DNA of 64,000 nucleotides from TMP-86 sp039807285 (lineage in GTDB: Bacteria > Pseudomonadota > Gammaproteobacteria > Steroidobacterales > Steroidobacteraceae). The DNA is taken from contig JBGAGK010000002.1 of assembly GCA_044226785.1 (NCBI GenBank), forward strand, positions 62,001-126,000, read 5' to 3'. Under the pieces are notes generated by a model. The model had not been told where the DNA came from. It ran no database searches and saw nothing but the letters and a program-made list of their open reading frames with translations. Every line of letters starts with the position of its first letter. Position 1 is the first letter of the stretch. The translations under genes and the position numbers were made by a program. Of the stretch, positions 8,931 through 17,850 are shown piece by piece.

Positions 8931-9732
8931 GCAGCGCGTCATCACCGCGCTCGTGCTCGCAGCCTGTCTGCTGGGCGTGCTGTTCGCGCTGCCACCCAAC
9001 GTGGCCATCCTGATCTGGGGACTGGTGGTGGTGCTGGGGGCATGGGAATGGGCGGCTTTCGGAGGCCTGCGCGCTGTCTGGGCACGTGCAACCTATGCGG
9101 CCTGCATCGGGATCCTGTTGTGGCTGGCATGGCGGGAGGGTGCACATCCGCAGCTCCGGACGGATCTGTATCTGCTGGCCTGCCTCTGGTGGGCACTGGC
9201 ATTGCTGTGGCTGAGCCTGGCGCCCGGGTTCAGCCGGCCCTGGCTGGTGCTGCTCTGTGGCGTGTTGACGCTCGTTCCCTGCTTCGTGGCGATCGCCGAT
9301 GTCCATGCCACGCAAGGCGCGCTGCGCGGCCCCTGGATGGTGCTGTGGCTGCTGGCCTGGGTCTTTTCGGCGGATATTGGCGCCTATTTTGCCGGCCGGG
9401 CCTTTGGCCGGTTGAAGCTTGCGCCACGCATCAGTCCTGCCAAGACATGGGAAGGCGTGATTGGCGGGGTGCTGCTGGCCATGGTGACCGGATCGGCTGG
9501 CGCCTGGATTTTCGATGTGCCGATCGGACCTGCCATCTGTTTCGCCATCGCCCTGGCGGGTCTGTCCATCGTCGGCGACCTCACCGAGAGCTTTTTCAAA
9601 CGTATCGCAGGCCTGAAGGACAGCGGCGGACTGCTGCCGGGTCACGGCGGCGTGCTGGATCGCATCGACAGTGTCACGGCTGCCGCACCCCTGTTCGCCC
9701 TGGCCCTGTCGATCTACGAAGGCATGCACTGA
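8923..9732 (+). CDS. cdsA: Phosphatidate cytidylyltransferase
   Basis: A 269-aa integral inner-membrane enzyme forming CDP-diacylglycerol from phosphatidic acid and CTP, the branch point of phospholipid synthesis. Several hydrophobic helices span residues 5 to 210. The C-terminal CDP-alcohol signature is intact: SPAKTWEGVIGG near 167, then IVGDLTESFFKRIAGLKDSG and LPGHGGVLDRIDS. It lies between uppS and dxr. Confidence 0.96.
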   Translation: MLRQRVITALVLAACLLGVLFALPPNVAILIWGLVVVLGAWEWAAFGGLRAVWARATYAACIGILLWLAWREGAHPQLRTDLYLLACLWWALALLWLSLAPGFSRPWLVLLCGVLTLVPCFVAIADVHATQGALRGPWMVLWLLAWVFSADIGAYFAGRAFGRLKLAPRISPAKTWEGVIGGVLLAMVTGSAGAWIFDVPIGPAICFAIALAGLSIVGDLTESFFKRIAGLKDSGGLLPGHGGVLDRIDSVTAAAPLFALALSIYEGMH

Positions 9733-9734
9733 TC

Positions 9735-10982
9735 ATGACGGCAAGTTCCGAACCGGCTGCCATCCGCGACCGCCATCGGCAACCTGATGAGCGGCCAGGC
9801 GTTGCCGTGCTGGGCGCCACGGGCAGTATTGGCTGCAGTACCCTCGATGTACTGGCGCGGCATCCGGCCCGCTATCGCATCGTGACCCTCAGCGCACACC
9901 GACGCTGGCAGAAGCTGGTCGAGCTCGCGCGGATCCATCACCCGCAGTTTCTGGTGCTGCTGGACGAAGGCGCTGCACAGCAGGCGCGCGCGGCACTGGC
10001 GGATCTGGGACTTCATATTCCCGTCCATGGCGGTGCGCAGGCGCTGGCTGCTGCGGCGGCGCACGCGGATGTGGATATCGTGATGGCTGCCATCGTGGGC
10101 GCTGCGGGCCTTGCATCGACCCTGTCGGCTGTACAGGCGGGCAAGCGGGTGCTGCTCGCGAACAAGGAAGCACTGGTGATGACGGGACCGCTTCTGATGC
10201 AGCAGGTACGACAGTTCGGCGCGCAGATCATCCCCATCGACAGCGAACATAACGCCATGTTCCAGTGCATGCCTTCCTCCTTCAGGCCGGGCACTGCGCC
10301 AGGAGGGCTGACCCGGCTGATCCTGACGGCTTCCGGCGGGCCGTTCCGATTGACACCGGCACCGGAACTGGAATCGGTGACCCCGGCACAGGCGATCGCA
10401 CATCCGAAATGGAGCATGGGGCCCAAGATCTCCGTGGACTCGGCCACGCTGATGAACAAGGGGCTCGAAATCATCGAGGCCAGCTGGCTGTTCGGCGTTC
10501 CTGAATCACGCGTCGAGGTGCTGGTGCACCCGCAGAGCATCGTGCACTCGCTGGTGGAGTATGCCGACGGCTCCATCCTGGCCCAGATGGGTGCTCCGGA
10601 CATGCGAACTCCCATTGCGCAGGCATTGGCCTGGCCGGAGCGAATCGGTTCCGGTGTACAATCCCTGCGGCTGGATGTCATCCGTCAGCTGGATTTCGAA
10701 CCTCCGGACAACGAGCGCTTTCCGGGGCTTCAGCTGGCGCGGGCCGCGGCCAGGGCGGGGGGTACGGCTCCCGCGTTGTTGAATGCGGCCAACGAAGTGG
10801 CGGTACAGGCGTTTCTGGACCGTCGCTTGAACTTTACCGGGATCACGACGGTCATTGACAGGGTGTTGCAGCAGCTCACGCCGCACCCGGTGCGGACGAT
10901 CGGGGATGTGCTGGATGCTGATGAGCGGGCCCGGCGTCTGGCGGGAGCCATCATCGAGCCGGTACGCGGAGCTTTTTCATGA
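9735..10982 (+). CDS. dxr: 1-deoxy-D-xylulose 5-phosphate reductoisomerase
   Basis: A 415-aa NADPH enzyme converting DXP to MEP, the committed step of non-mevalonate isoprenoid synthesis. The NADPH motif VLGATGSIG is near residue 26. LLANKEALVMTG, PIDSEHNAMFQC and HPKWSMGPKISVDSATLMNK are the substrate and metal motifs. Start 9735 is chosen because it lies 2 bp after the cdsA stop; a much longer frame from 9042 only reads antiframe through cdsA. The tail before VAVLGATG is about 18 residues longer than in E. coli. The end overlaps rseP (ATGA). Confidence 0.96.
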   Translation: MTASSEPAAIRDRHRQPDERPGVAVLGATGSIGCSTLDVLARHPARYRIVTLSAHRRWQKLVELARIHHPQFLVLLDEGAAQQARAALADLGLHIPVHGGAQALAAAAAHADVDIVMAAIVGAAGLASTLSAVQAGKRVLLANKEALVMTGPLLMQQVRQFGAQIIPIDSEHNAMFQCMPSSFRPGTAPGGLTRLILTASGGPFRLTPAPELESVTPAQAIAHPKWSMGPKISVDSATLMNKGLEIIEASWLFGVPESRVEVLVHPQSIVHSLVEYADGSILAQMGAPDMRTPIAQALAWPERIGSGVQSLRLDVIRQLDFEPPDNERFPGLQLARAAARAGGTAPALLNAANEVAVQAFLDRRLNFTGITTVIDRVLQQLTPHPVRTIGDVLDADERARRLAGAIIEPVRGAFS

Positions 10983-12346
10983 ACATGCTGATTCTTGTTG
11001 CCTCGTTCCTGCTGGCCATTGGCGTGCTGGTGGCCGTGCATGAATTCGGCCACTACTGGGTTGCCAAACGGCTTGGCTTCAAGGTGGTGAGGTTCTCGAT
11101 CGGATTCGGCAAGCCACTGCTGACCCGGACCGGTCGCGACAAGGACCGGACGGAGTACTGCATATCCGCCATTCCCCTGGGTGGATACGTGAAGCTTCTG
11201 GATGAGCGTGAGGGCGAAGTGGCCGCTCACGAGCTTCCGCGCTCGTTTACCCACCGCCCGATCCTCCATCGTATCGCCGTGCTGCTGGCGGGTCCGGCCA
11301 TGAATCTGATCTTCGCATCCCTCCTGTACGCGGTGCTGGCCATGATGGGCACCCAGATCATCAAGCCGGTGGTGGGGCAGGTGCGGCTCGACAGTCCGGC
11401 CGCGAGTGCCGGTCTGCAGCGCGGCGATGAGATAGTGAAAGTCGGTGACACACCCGTTGCGGATATCGAGAGCCTGCAGATCGCCCTGTTCAAGCATGTC
11501 GTGAGTGATACGGTCCTGGAGCTCCAGATCCGTCGGGGTCCGGGTGAACGGACCTTGTGGCTGAAGCCGCTCGAGGGTACGCGCGAGCTCACCGAACCGG
11601 GCAGGTTGCTGCCGGGCCTCGGGTTCGATCTGGCGAGCTGGAATGCCGTGGTCACGGTCCAGGATGTGCCCGCAGACAGCGCAGCGGCCCAGGCCGGACT
11701 CAGGTCCGGGGACCGGATCGTCGCGGTCAATGGGCAGGCGGTGGCCAATGCGTCGGAATTCCGCAATCTCATAGAAGCCGCTGGTGGAAGCCGCGTGCTG
11801 CTCGATGTGCAGCGTGCGGGGCAGCGCCTGCAGATCGGCTCCAGTGTTCCGCAGGTGGTCGACCAGGGTCAGCGCATAGGGCGGCTGGGCATCTCGCTGC
11901 GCGAAAGCATGCGGGAAATGCCTGCCGGGCTCGTGCAGCAGCGTCGGGCGGGGCCGATCCAGGGACTGCTCGAGGGTGTGGGCAAGACCTGGGAGATGTC
12001 GGTGTTCACGATGCAGATGATGGGCCGTATCCTCACCGGCCAGGTGTCGGCGAAGAACATCACCGGCCCCTTGAGCATCGCGGAGTTTGCCGGTGTGAGT
12101 GCGCAGCTGGGCGCTGGCCCGTTCCTCGGGTTCCTGGCGATCATCAGTGTCAGCCTCGGGGTGCTGAACCTGCTGCCGGTCCCGTTGCTCGACGGGGGCC
12201 AGGTGGTCTATCAACTCGTGGAGGCGGTGAAGGGAACGCCGCTGTCCGAGCGCGCCCAGATGGTGGGCCAGCAGATCGGGATCGCCTTGCTCGTCGTGCT
12301 GATGAGTCTGGCTTTTTATAACGACATTTCCAGACATCTGAACTGA
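10979..12346 (+). CDS. rseP: Site-2 protease RseP (regulated intramembrane proteolysis)
   Basis: A 455-aa inner-membrane zinc metalloprotease that cleaves the anti-sigma factor RseA after the first periplasmic cut. HEFGH at residues 21-25 is the zinc site, and LLPVPLLDGGQV near 402 supplies the third ligand. Two PDZ domains lie between (about 130-210 and 220-300). Its predicted substrate RseA is encoded at 46943. The dxr-rseP-bamA order is conserved in gammaproteobacteria. Confidence 0.96.
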   Translation: MNMLILVASFLLAIGVLVAVHEFGHYWVAKRLGFKVVRFSIGFGKPLLTRTGRDKDRTEYCISAIPLGGYVKLLDEREGEVAAHELPRSFTHRPILHRIAVLLAGPAMNLIFASLLYAVLAMMGTQIIKPVVGQVRLDSPAASAGLQRGDEIVKVGDTPVADIESLQIALFKHVVSDTVLELQIRRGPGERTLWLKPLEGTRELTEPGRLLPGLGFDLASWNAVVTVQDVPADSAAAQAGLRSGDRIVAVNGQAVANASEFRNLIEAAGGSRVLLDVQRAGQRLQIGSSVPQVVDQGQRIGRLGISLRESMREMPAGLVQQRRAGPIQGLLEGVGKTWEMSVFTMQMMGRILTGQVSAKNITGPLSIAEFAGVSAQLGAGPFLGFLAIISVSLGVLNLLPVPLLDGGQVVYQLVEAVKGTPLSERAQMVGQQIGIALLVVLMSLAFYNDISRHLN

Positions 12347-12355
12347 CGGGATTGC

Positions 12356-14902
12356 ATGCTAAAGAAGTTTACCGGCCTGGCGGCCATCGCCCTGGGCCAT
12401 GCGATGGCGGGCCTTGCGGGAGCGCAGTCCCCGGAGCCGGCAGCGGTGCCTGCGCCTGGGCCCGCACCTGCGTCTGCGTCTGGGTCCGCACCTGCATCTG
12501 CATCCGCGCCGGCGCCTGAGCCCGCGCAGCCCGGCATTGAACCCTTCACGGTGGGTGACATCCGTGTCGAGGGTCTGCAGCGCATCTCCGAAGGCACCGT
12601 GTTCAATTACCTGCCGGTGAACATCGGCGACAGGCTCGATGCCCAGCGCATCGGGGAAGCGCTGCGGGCACTGTATGCCACCGGGTTCTTCCGGGACGTG
12701 GAGCTGCGGCGCGAGGGCAACACGCTGCTGGTGGTGGTGATCGAGCGGCCTTCGATTGCCAGCTTCGAACTCAAGGGCAACAAGGACATCAAGACCGAGG
12801 ACCTGCAGAAAAGTCTTCGCAACGTCGGCCTTGCCCAGGGGAAAACCTTCGACCGTTCGGTGCTGGAGGAGGTCAAGCAGTACCTGACCGACCAGTATTT
12901 CAGCCGCGGCAAGTATGCAGTGCGCGTAGACACCAAGGTGACCGAACAGCCGGGCAACAAGGTCAGCATCCTGGTGGACATCAAGGAAGGCAAGCGCGCC
13001 CGCATCCGCCAGATCAACATCGTCGGGGACACGAAGTTCAAGGAAAAGGCGATTCTGTCCGGCTTCGAGCTCAAGACCCCGAACTGGCTGTCCTGGTACA
13101 AGCAGGATGACCGCTACTCGCGCGAGTCCTTGCAGGGGGACCTGGAAAAGCTCCGCTCGTACTACATGGATCGTGGCTACGCCAACTTCCAGATCGATTC
13201 CACCCAGGTGACCATCGCTCCGGACAAGCAGGACATGTTCATCACGGTGAACATCAACGAAGGCGACGTGTTCAAGGTCTCGGAGGTCAAGCTCGCCGGC
13301 ACCATGGTCGTGCCCGAGGAGCAGCTCAGGAAGCTGGTGCTGGTCAAACCGGGGGACATCTTTTCGCGCAAGGCGGTGACCAGCACGCAGGAGCTGATCA
13401 GCTACCGGCTGGGCGAAAATGGCTATGCCTTCGCCAAGATCGATCCGGTGCCCACGCCCGACAACGACAAGAAAACCGTGTCGCTCACCTTCTTCATCGA
13501 ACCGGGCAGTCGCGTTTACGTACGGCACATCAATTTCAACAACACCACCGCGATCAACGACGAGACACTGCGGCGCGAAATGCGCCAGCTCGAGGGCACC
13601 TGGATGTCCAATCGCGCGGTCGAGCGTTCCAAGGAGCGCATTCAGCAGCGTCTGCCGTTCGTGGAGAAGATCGAATACGAAACCAAACCCGTGCCGGGCA
13701 GCGCCGACATGGTCGACGTGGATTTCGACGTCAAGGACGGCCTGCCGGGCCAGTTCGGCGGCGGCATCGGCTACTCCGAGGCGCAGTCCTTCACGCTCTC
13801 CGGCAACTTCGTGCACAGCAATTTCCTCGGCCGGGGCGAGCGGATCGCGGTGGAACTGAACAGCGGCCGGTACAGCAAGAATTACAGCTTTTCGCACACC
13901 GATCCGTACACCACGATCGATGGCGTGGCGCGCACCACTTCGCTGTCCTATCGCGACATCACCCAGTACGTGTCAGCCTCATCGCGATTCTCGACCAAGC
14001 AGATCACGGCGGCGCTGCAATACGGGTACCCGATAACCGAGTATCAGGGCGTGCAGTGGGGTTTTGCAGCGAACCAGTCCGAGCTGGTCACTGCCCAGGG
14101 TGGCAGTGCGCAGCAGGCCATCAACTGGGTGCGCAACAACGGCAATCCTTACGGCCGGCTGATTGGGGATACCAACGGCGATGGCCAGATCGATTCGCTC
14201 GACACCCCGTACACCGTATTCGGCACGAAGTTCAAGTCCTTCGAATTCACGGCCGGGTGGTCCTATGATTCGCGCAACCGCGCCCTGTTTGCCGACCGCG
14301 GCATGCACAACGGGATTTCGGTGCGGGTTGCGCTGCCGTTCAGCGACGTGCGCTATTTCGTGACCAACTGGGAATTCGCCAAGTACATACCGCTGTGGGG
14401 CCGCTGGACCGGCGTGATCAACCTGCAGTACTCCTACGGGGCTCCGATGGGCAGGACGACGGCATTGCCCCCGTACCTGAACTTCTTCGGTGGCGGGCCG
14501 GATACCATCCGCGGTTACCGGGAGAGCCGCCTGGGGCCAAAGGACAACATGGGGAATCCCTATGGCGGAAACCTGATGATCGTGAACCGGGCGGAAGTGA
14601 TCTTCCCCATGCCTGACAAATGGCGCAGTGCCGCGCGCGTCAGCTGGTTTTTCGATGTCGGGAACGTGTTCCAGACCGGAAATTCCGTTGCGTTCAAGGG
14701 GATAGATGGCGTAACGCCAGTCAACTACCACTTCGGATATGATAAATTGAAGCGCTCTACCGGTATCGCGGTGCAGTGGCTTGCCCCGCTGGGGTTGTTC
14801 CGTTTCTCCTACGGTGTGCCCTTGAATGCCGGCAGGGGAAGTCTGGTCAACTTCCCGGACGAGCAGGAGCGTTTCCAGTTTTCCATCGGGCAGGCCTTCT
14901 AG
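12356..14902 (+). CDS. bamA: Outer-membrane protein assembly factor BamA
   Basis: An 848-aa Omp85 protein, the core of the BAM complex inserting beta-barrel proteins. A signal peptide (about 1-23, cleavage near AGAQ) is followed by a low-complexity Ala/Pro/Ser linker (about 24-62). POTRA1 begins at FTVGDIRVEGLQRI, and five POTRA domains lead to a barrel from about 460. The lid motif appears as TIRGYRESRLGP near 716, and the chain ends in Phe as outer-membrane barrels do. E. coli BamA is 810 aa; most of the excess is the linker. The start has a weak ribosome site, 9 bp after rseP. Confidence 0.96.
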   Translation: MLKKFTGLAAIALGHAMAGLAGAQSPEPAAVPAPGPAPASASGSAPASASAPAPEPAQPGIEPFTVGDIRVEGLQRISEGTVFNYLPVNIGDRLDAQRIGEALRALYATGFFRDVELRREGNTLLVVVIERPSIASFELKGNKDIKTEDLQKSLRNVGLAQGKTFDRSVLEEVKQYLTDQYFSRGKYAVRVDTKVTEQPGNKVSILVDIKEGKRARIRQINIVGDTKFKEKAILSGFELKTPNWLSWYKQDDRYSRESLQGDLEKLRSYYMDRGYANFQIDSTQVTIAPDKQDMFITVNINEGDVFKVSEVKLAGTMVVPEEQLRKLVLVKPGDIFSRKAVTSTQELISYRLGENGYAFAKIDPVPTPDNDKKTVSLTFFIEPGSRVYVRHINFNNTTAINDETLRREMRQLEGTWMSNRAVERSKERIQQRLPFVEKIEYETKPVPGSADMVDVDFDVKDGLPGQFGGGIGYSEAQSFTLSGNFVHSNFLGRGERIAVELNSGRYSKNYSFSHTDPYTTIDGVARTTSLSYRDITQYVSASSRFSTKQITAALQYGYPITEYQGVQWGFAANQSELVTAQGGSAQQAINWVRNNGNPYGRLIGDTNGDGQIDSLDTPYTVFGTKFKSFEFTAGWSYDSRNRALFADRGMHNGISVRVALPFSDVRYFVTNWEFAKYIPLWGRWTGVINLQYSYGAPMGRTTALPPYLNFFGGGPDTIRGYRESRLGPKDNMGNPYGGNLMIVNRAEVIFPMPDKWRSAARVSWFFDVGNVFQTGNSVAFKGIDGVTPVNYHFGYDKLKRSTGIAVQWLAPLGLFRFSYGVPLNAGRGSLVNFPDEQERFQFSIGQAF

Positions 14903-14932
14903 CTGCCCTATAACGAGGGTTCGGTTACCAAC

Positions 14933-15517
14933 ATGATGTCGATTCTCAAGCGTAATTCCTTGCTGTTGGCTGTGGCGTGCGGTGGCCTGTTCCTGGCCCA
15001 GGTGGCTGCGGCAGAAACCAAGATCGGGGTGGTGAATTTCCAGCGGTTGCTCGAAGAGGCCCCGCAGACCAAGACCATCATGCAGAATCTTGAAAACGAG
15101 TTCGCGCCGCGCAGGCGGGAGCTCCTCACCATGCAGAACGACCTGAAGGCCAAGGACGAGAAGCTCCAGAAGGAGGGTGCCGTGATGTCCGAGGCCGACC
15201 GGACCCGGGCCGAGAAGTCACTGCGTGACGGACAGCGCGAGTTCTCCCGCAAGGCCGGTGAGTTCCAGGACGATGCCTCGGCCCGGCGCAACGAGGAACT
15301 CGGCAAGGTGCAGAAGTTCCTGGTCCAGGAGATCCAGACCTATTCCGCGGCGCAGGGTTATGATCTGGTCATCGGTGAAGGCGTCTTCTATGCGAAGAAC
15401 CAGCTCGACATGACGCAGCAGGTGCTCGCGCAGCTGGCCACCAAGCCGGCGGCGCTACCGGCGGCCAGTGCTGCACCGGCCAAGCCCGCTGCCAAACCGG
15501 CCTCGGCGCCGAAGTAG
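14933..15517 (+). CDS. skp: Periplasmic chaperone Skp/OmpH family
   Basis: A 194-aa secreted protein with a signal peptide cleaved near AAAE (about residue 27). The mature start TKIGVVNFQRLLEEAPQTK is typical of Skp, followed by a long charged coiled coil (about 50-125). Skp trimers hold unfolded outer-membrane proteins in the periplasm. The tail after residue 165 is Ala/Pro/Lys rich and longer than in E. coli. An alternative ATG one codon later is possible. It lies directly after bamA, as usual. Confidence 0.9.
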   Translation: MMSILKRNSLLLAVACGGLFLAQVAAAETKIGVVNFQRLLEEAPQTKTIMQNLENEFAPRRRELLTMQNDLKAKDEKLQKEGAVMSEADRTRAEKSLRDGQREFSRKAGEFQDDASARRNEELGKVQKFLVQEIQTYSAAQGYDLVIGEGVFYAKNQLDMTQQVLAQLATKPAALPAASAAPAKPAAKPASAPK

Positions 15518-15531
15518 GCGCTCGTGCGGCG

Positions 15532-16599
15532 GTGAACGGTCTGACCGCAGCATCGAACGAGGCGGACCGGCCCGCTTCGGGCATCGCGCTGGGCGAACTG
15601 GCCGTGCGGTTCGGGCTTGAGCTGATCGGCGATCCGCAGGTCAGGGTCTCGCAGGTTGCAAGTCTGGAGCAGGCGGGGGCGGGCTCCCTGAGCTTTCTCG
15701 CGAATTCCCGGTTCCGCCGGTTTCTTGCATCCACCCGCGCGAGCGCGGTGGTGGTGGCGCCCGCGGACGCTGCTGCGGTGCCGGCCTCGACTGCGGCGCT
15801 GGTGCATGCCAATCCGTACGCAAGCTATGCGCGCATCGCGGCGGTGCTGCATCCGCAAGAGCCGGGCGATCCGGGCGTGCATCCGACCGCCGTCATGGGT
15901 GCTGGCGTGCAGATGGGACCAGGCGCATCCGTCGGGCCTCTTTGCGTGATCGAGGGTGAGGTGCAGCTGGGACCTGGTGTCCAGATCGGTCCGGGTTGCA
16001 TCGTCCGGAGGGGCAGCTCCATCGGCGCCCATTCACGCCTGGTCGCGCGCGTGACCATCTGCAGCAATGTGCGCATCGGCCAGCGGTGCATCGTGCATCC
16101 GGGTGCCGTCATCGGCGGCGATGGTTTCGGCTTCGCGCCCGACAGGCCCTCCTGGGTGAAGGTGCCGCAGATCGGCGGCGTCATGCTGGGCGATGACGTG
16201 GATATCGGCTGCAACACCACCATCGATCGCGGCGCCATCGGTGACACGGTGATCGGCAACGGTGCGAAGCTGGACAACCAGATCCAGATCGGCCACAACG
16301 TGAAGATCGGCGAACACACAGTGATGGCGGCCTGCACGGGCATTTCGGGCAGCACGGTGATCGGCGATCGCTGCATCCTGGGCGGCATGATCGGCATGGC
16401 AGGACACATCCGCATCGGCGATGACGTGGTCATCACCGGCATGTCCACGGTCAGCGCATCGCTCCCCGGGCCCGGGATGTATTCCAGCGGGATTCCGGCC
16501 GAACCCAGCCGACGCTGGCGCCGGCTGGTGGCGCGAATCCGGCAGCTGGAACCGGTGCGAAAGACAAAGCAGACACATGCGAGGGATGAGGATGAGTGA
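15532..16599 (+). CDS. lpxD: UDP-3-O-(3-hydroxyacyl)glucosamine N-acyltransferase
   Basis: A 355-aa left-handed beta-helix acyltransferase, third step of lipid A synthesis. An N-terminal uridine-binding domain (about 1-105) precedes hexapeptide repeats (about 110-320). The segment containing GGDGFGFAPD, DVDIGCNTTIDRG and QIGHNVKIGEHT is the family signature, and the catalytic His is in the last of these. The GTG start at 15532 lies 14 bp after skp. The end overlaps fabZ by 8 bp. Confidence 0.95.
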   Translation: MNGLTAASNEADRPASGIALGELAVRFGLELIGDPQVRVSQVASLEQAGAGSLSFLANSRFRRFLASTRASAVVVAPADAAAVPASTAALVHANPYASYARIAAVLHPQEPGDPGVHPTAVMGAGVQMGPGASVGPLCVIEGEVQLGPGVQIGPGCIVRRGSSIGAHSRLVARVTICSNVRIGQRCIVHPGAVIGGDGFGFAPDRPSWVKVPQIGGVMLGDDVDIGCNTTIDRGAIGDTVIGNGAKLDNQIQIGHNVKIGEHTVMAACTGISGSTVIGDRCILGGMIGMAGHIRIGDDVVITGMSTVSASLPGPGMYSSGIPAEPSRRWRRLVARIRQLEPVRKTKQTHARDEDE

Positions 16600-17074
16600 G
16601 ACCAACGGGACCCCCAACACACCTCTGCTGGATATCCGCGAGGTCATTCGCCGGCTCCCGCACCGCTATCCGTTCCTGCTGATCGACCGCGTGCTTGAAC
16701 TGGTCCATGGCGAACGCATCCGGGCATTGAAGAACATCACGGTCAACGAGCCCTTCTTTCCGGGACATTTCCCCTCGCGCCCGGTCATGCCCGGCGTGCT
16801 GATCATCGAGGCGATGGCACAGGCAGCCGGCATCCTGACGTTCGAGACCGAGGGCGTGATTCCGAAGGCCGACGACCGCTTCTATTTCGTCGGCATCGAC
16901 AAGGCGCGTTTCAGGAAACCGGTGGAACCGGGCGATCAGCTGATCCTGAACGTGAAACTGGTGCGCTCGATCAAGAACATCTGGAAGTTCGATGCACTGG
17001 CGGAGGTGGATGGGAGCGAAGTGGCTTCAGCCGAGTTGATGGTCACCCCGGAAAGCCGGGGGGACGCTCGATGA
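16592..17074 (+). CDS. fabZ: 3-hydroxyacyl-[acyl-carrier-protein] dehydratase FabZ
   Basis: A 160-aa hot-dog fold dehydratase of fatty acid elongation. It competes with LpxA for hydroxyacyl-ACP. Catalytic His is in FFPGHFP and catalytic Glu in MPGVLIIEAMAQ. RLPHRYPFLLIDRV is the conserved N-terminus. ATG 16592 is preferred over 16586 because the GAGGG at 16581 is then correctly spaced. It overlaps lpxD by 8 bp and lpxA by 4 bp. Confidence 0.96.
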   Translation: MSETNGTPNTPLLDIREVIRRLPHRYPFLLIDRVLELVHGERIRALKNITVNEPFFPGHFPSRPVMPGVLIIEAMAQAAGILTFETEGVIPKADDRFYFVGIDKARFRKPVEPGDQLILNVKLVRSIKNIWKFDALAEVDGSEVASAELMVTPESRGDAR

Positions 17075-17841
17075 TCGACCCGCGCGCCGTCGTCTCGGCG
17101 AGTGCGCAACTTGCCGCAGATGTGCAGGTGGGACCGTTCAGCATCATCGGCCCGGATGTCACCGTCGGTGCGGGCACATGGATCGGGCCGCATGTCGTGA
17201 TCAACGGCCCCACCCGCATCGGCTGCGGCAACCGCATCTTCCAGTTTGCCTCCATCGGCGAAGAGCCGCAGGACAAGAAGCACAAGGGCGAGGTCACGCG
17301 CCTGTCCATCGGCGACCGCAATGTTTTCCGCGAATTCTGCACCATCAACCGCGGCACGGCGCTGGACCGGGGTGAGACCACCATCGGCAGCGGCAACCTG
17401 TTCATGGCCTATACCCATGTCGCCCATGACTGCGTGCTGGGCGACAACATCGTCATGGCCAATTGCGCGACCCTGGGAGGCCATGTGCACCTGGGCGACT
17501 GGGTCATCATGGGAGGGTTGTCGGCGGCACATCAGTTCTCCCGCATCGGCGCGCATGCCTTCATCGCGAACAATACAGCCGTGACCCGGGATGTACCTCC
17601 CTATGTCATGGCGGTGGGACAGCCGGCCGAACCCCACAGCATCAATGCGGAAGGGCTGAAGCGCCGTGGATTCACCGATGTCCAGATCCGGCACATCAAG
17701 CAGGCCTATCGCCTGCTGTACAGGAAGGGACTCAAGCTGGGCGAGGCACTGAGCGAAATCGAGGCGCTGGCGCAGGGCAAGCCGGAGCTCGCGGGTTTCG
17801 TCGATTTTCTCAAGACAGGCTCGCGCAGCATCGTGCGCTGA
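17071..17841 (+). CDS. lpxA: UDP-N-acetylglucosamine O-acyltransferase
   Basis: A 256-aa trimeric acyltransferase starting lipid A synthesis. Hexapeptide repeats begin at residue 1 (IDPRAVVSASAQLA) and run to about 190, then a helical C-terminus. The catalytic His lies in MAYTHVAHDCVLGDN, and GGLSAAHQFSRIG matches the substrate-binding region. Length is close to E. coli LpxA (262). It overlaps fabZ by ATGA. Confidence 0.96.
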   Translation: MIDPRAVVSASAQLAADVQVGPFSIIGPDVTVGAGTWIGPHVVINGPTRIGCGNRIFQFASIGEEPQDKKHKGEVTRLSIGDRNVFREFCTINRGTALDRGETTIGSGNLFMAYTHVAHDCVLGDNIVMANCATLGGHVHLGDWVIMGGLSAAHQFSRIGAHAFIANNTAVTRDVPPYVMAVGQPAEPHSINAEGLKRRGFTDVQIRHIKQAYRLLYRKGLKLGEALSEIEALAQGKPELAGFVDFLKTGSRSIVR

Positions 17842-17850
17842 CCCAGGCCC

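Noticed and set aside
9042..9734. N-terminal extension of dxr through cdsA
   Set aside because: Reads cdsA out of frame; dxr has a proper ATG 2 bp after cdsA.
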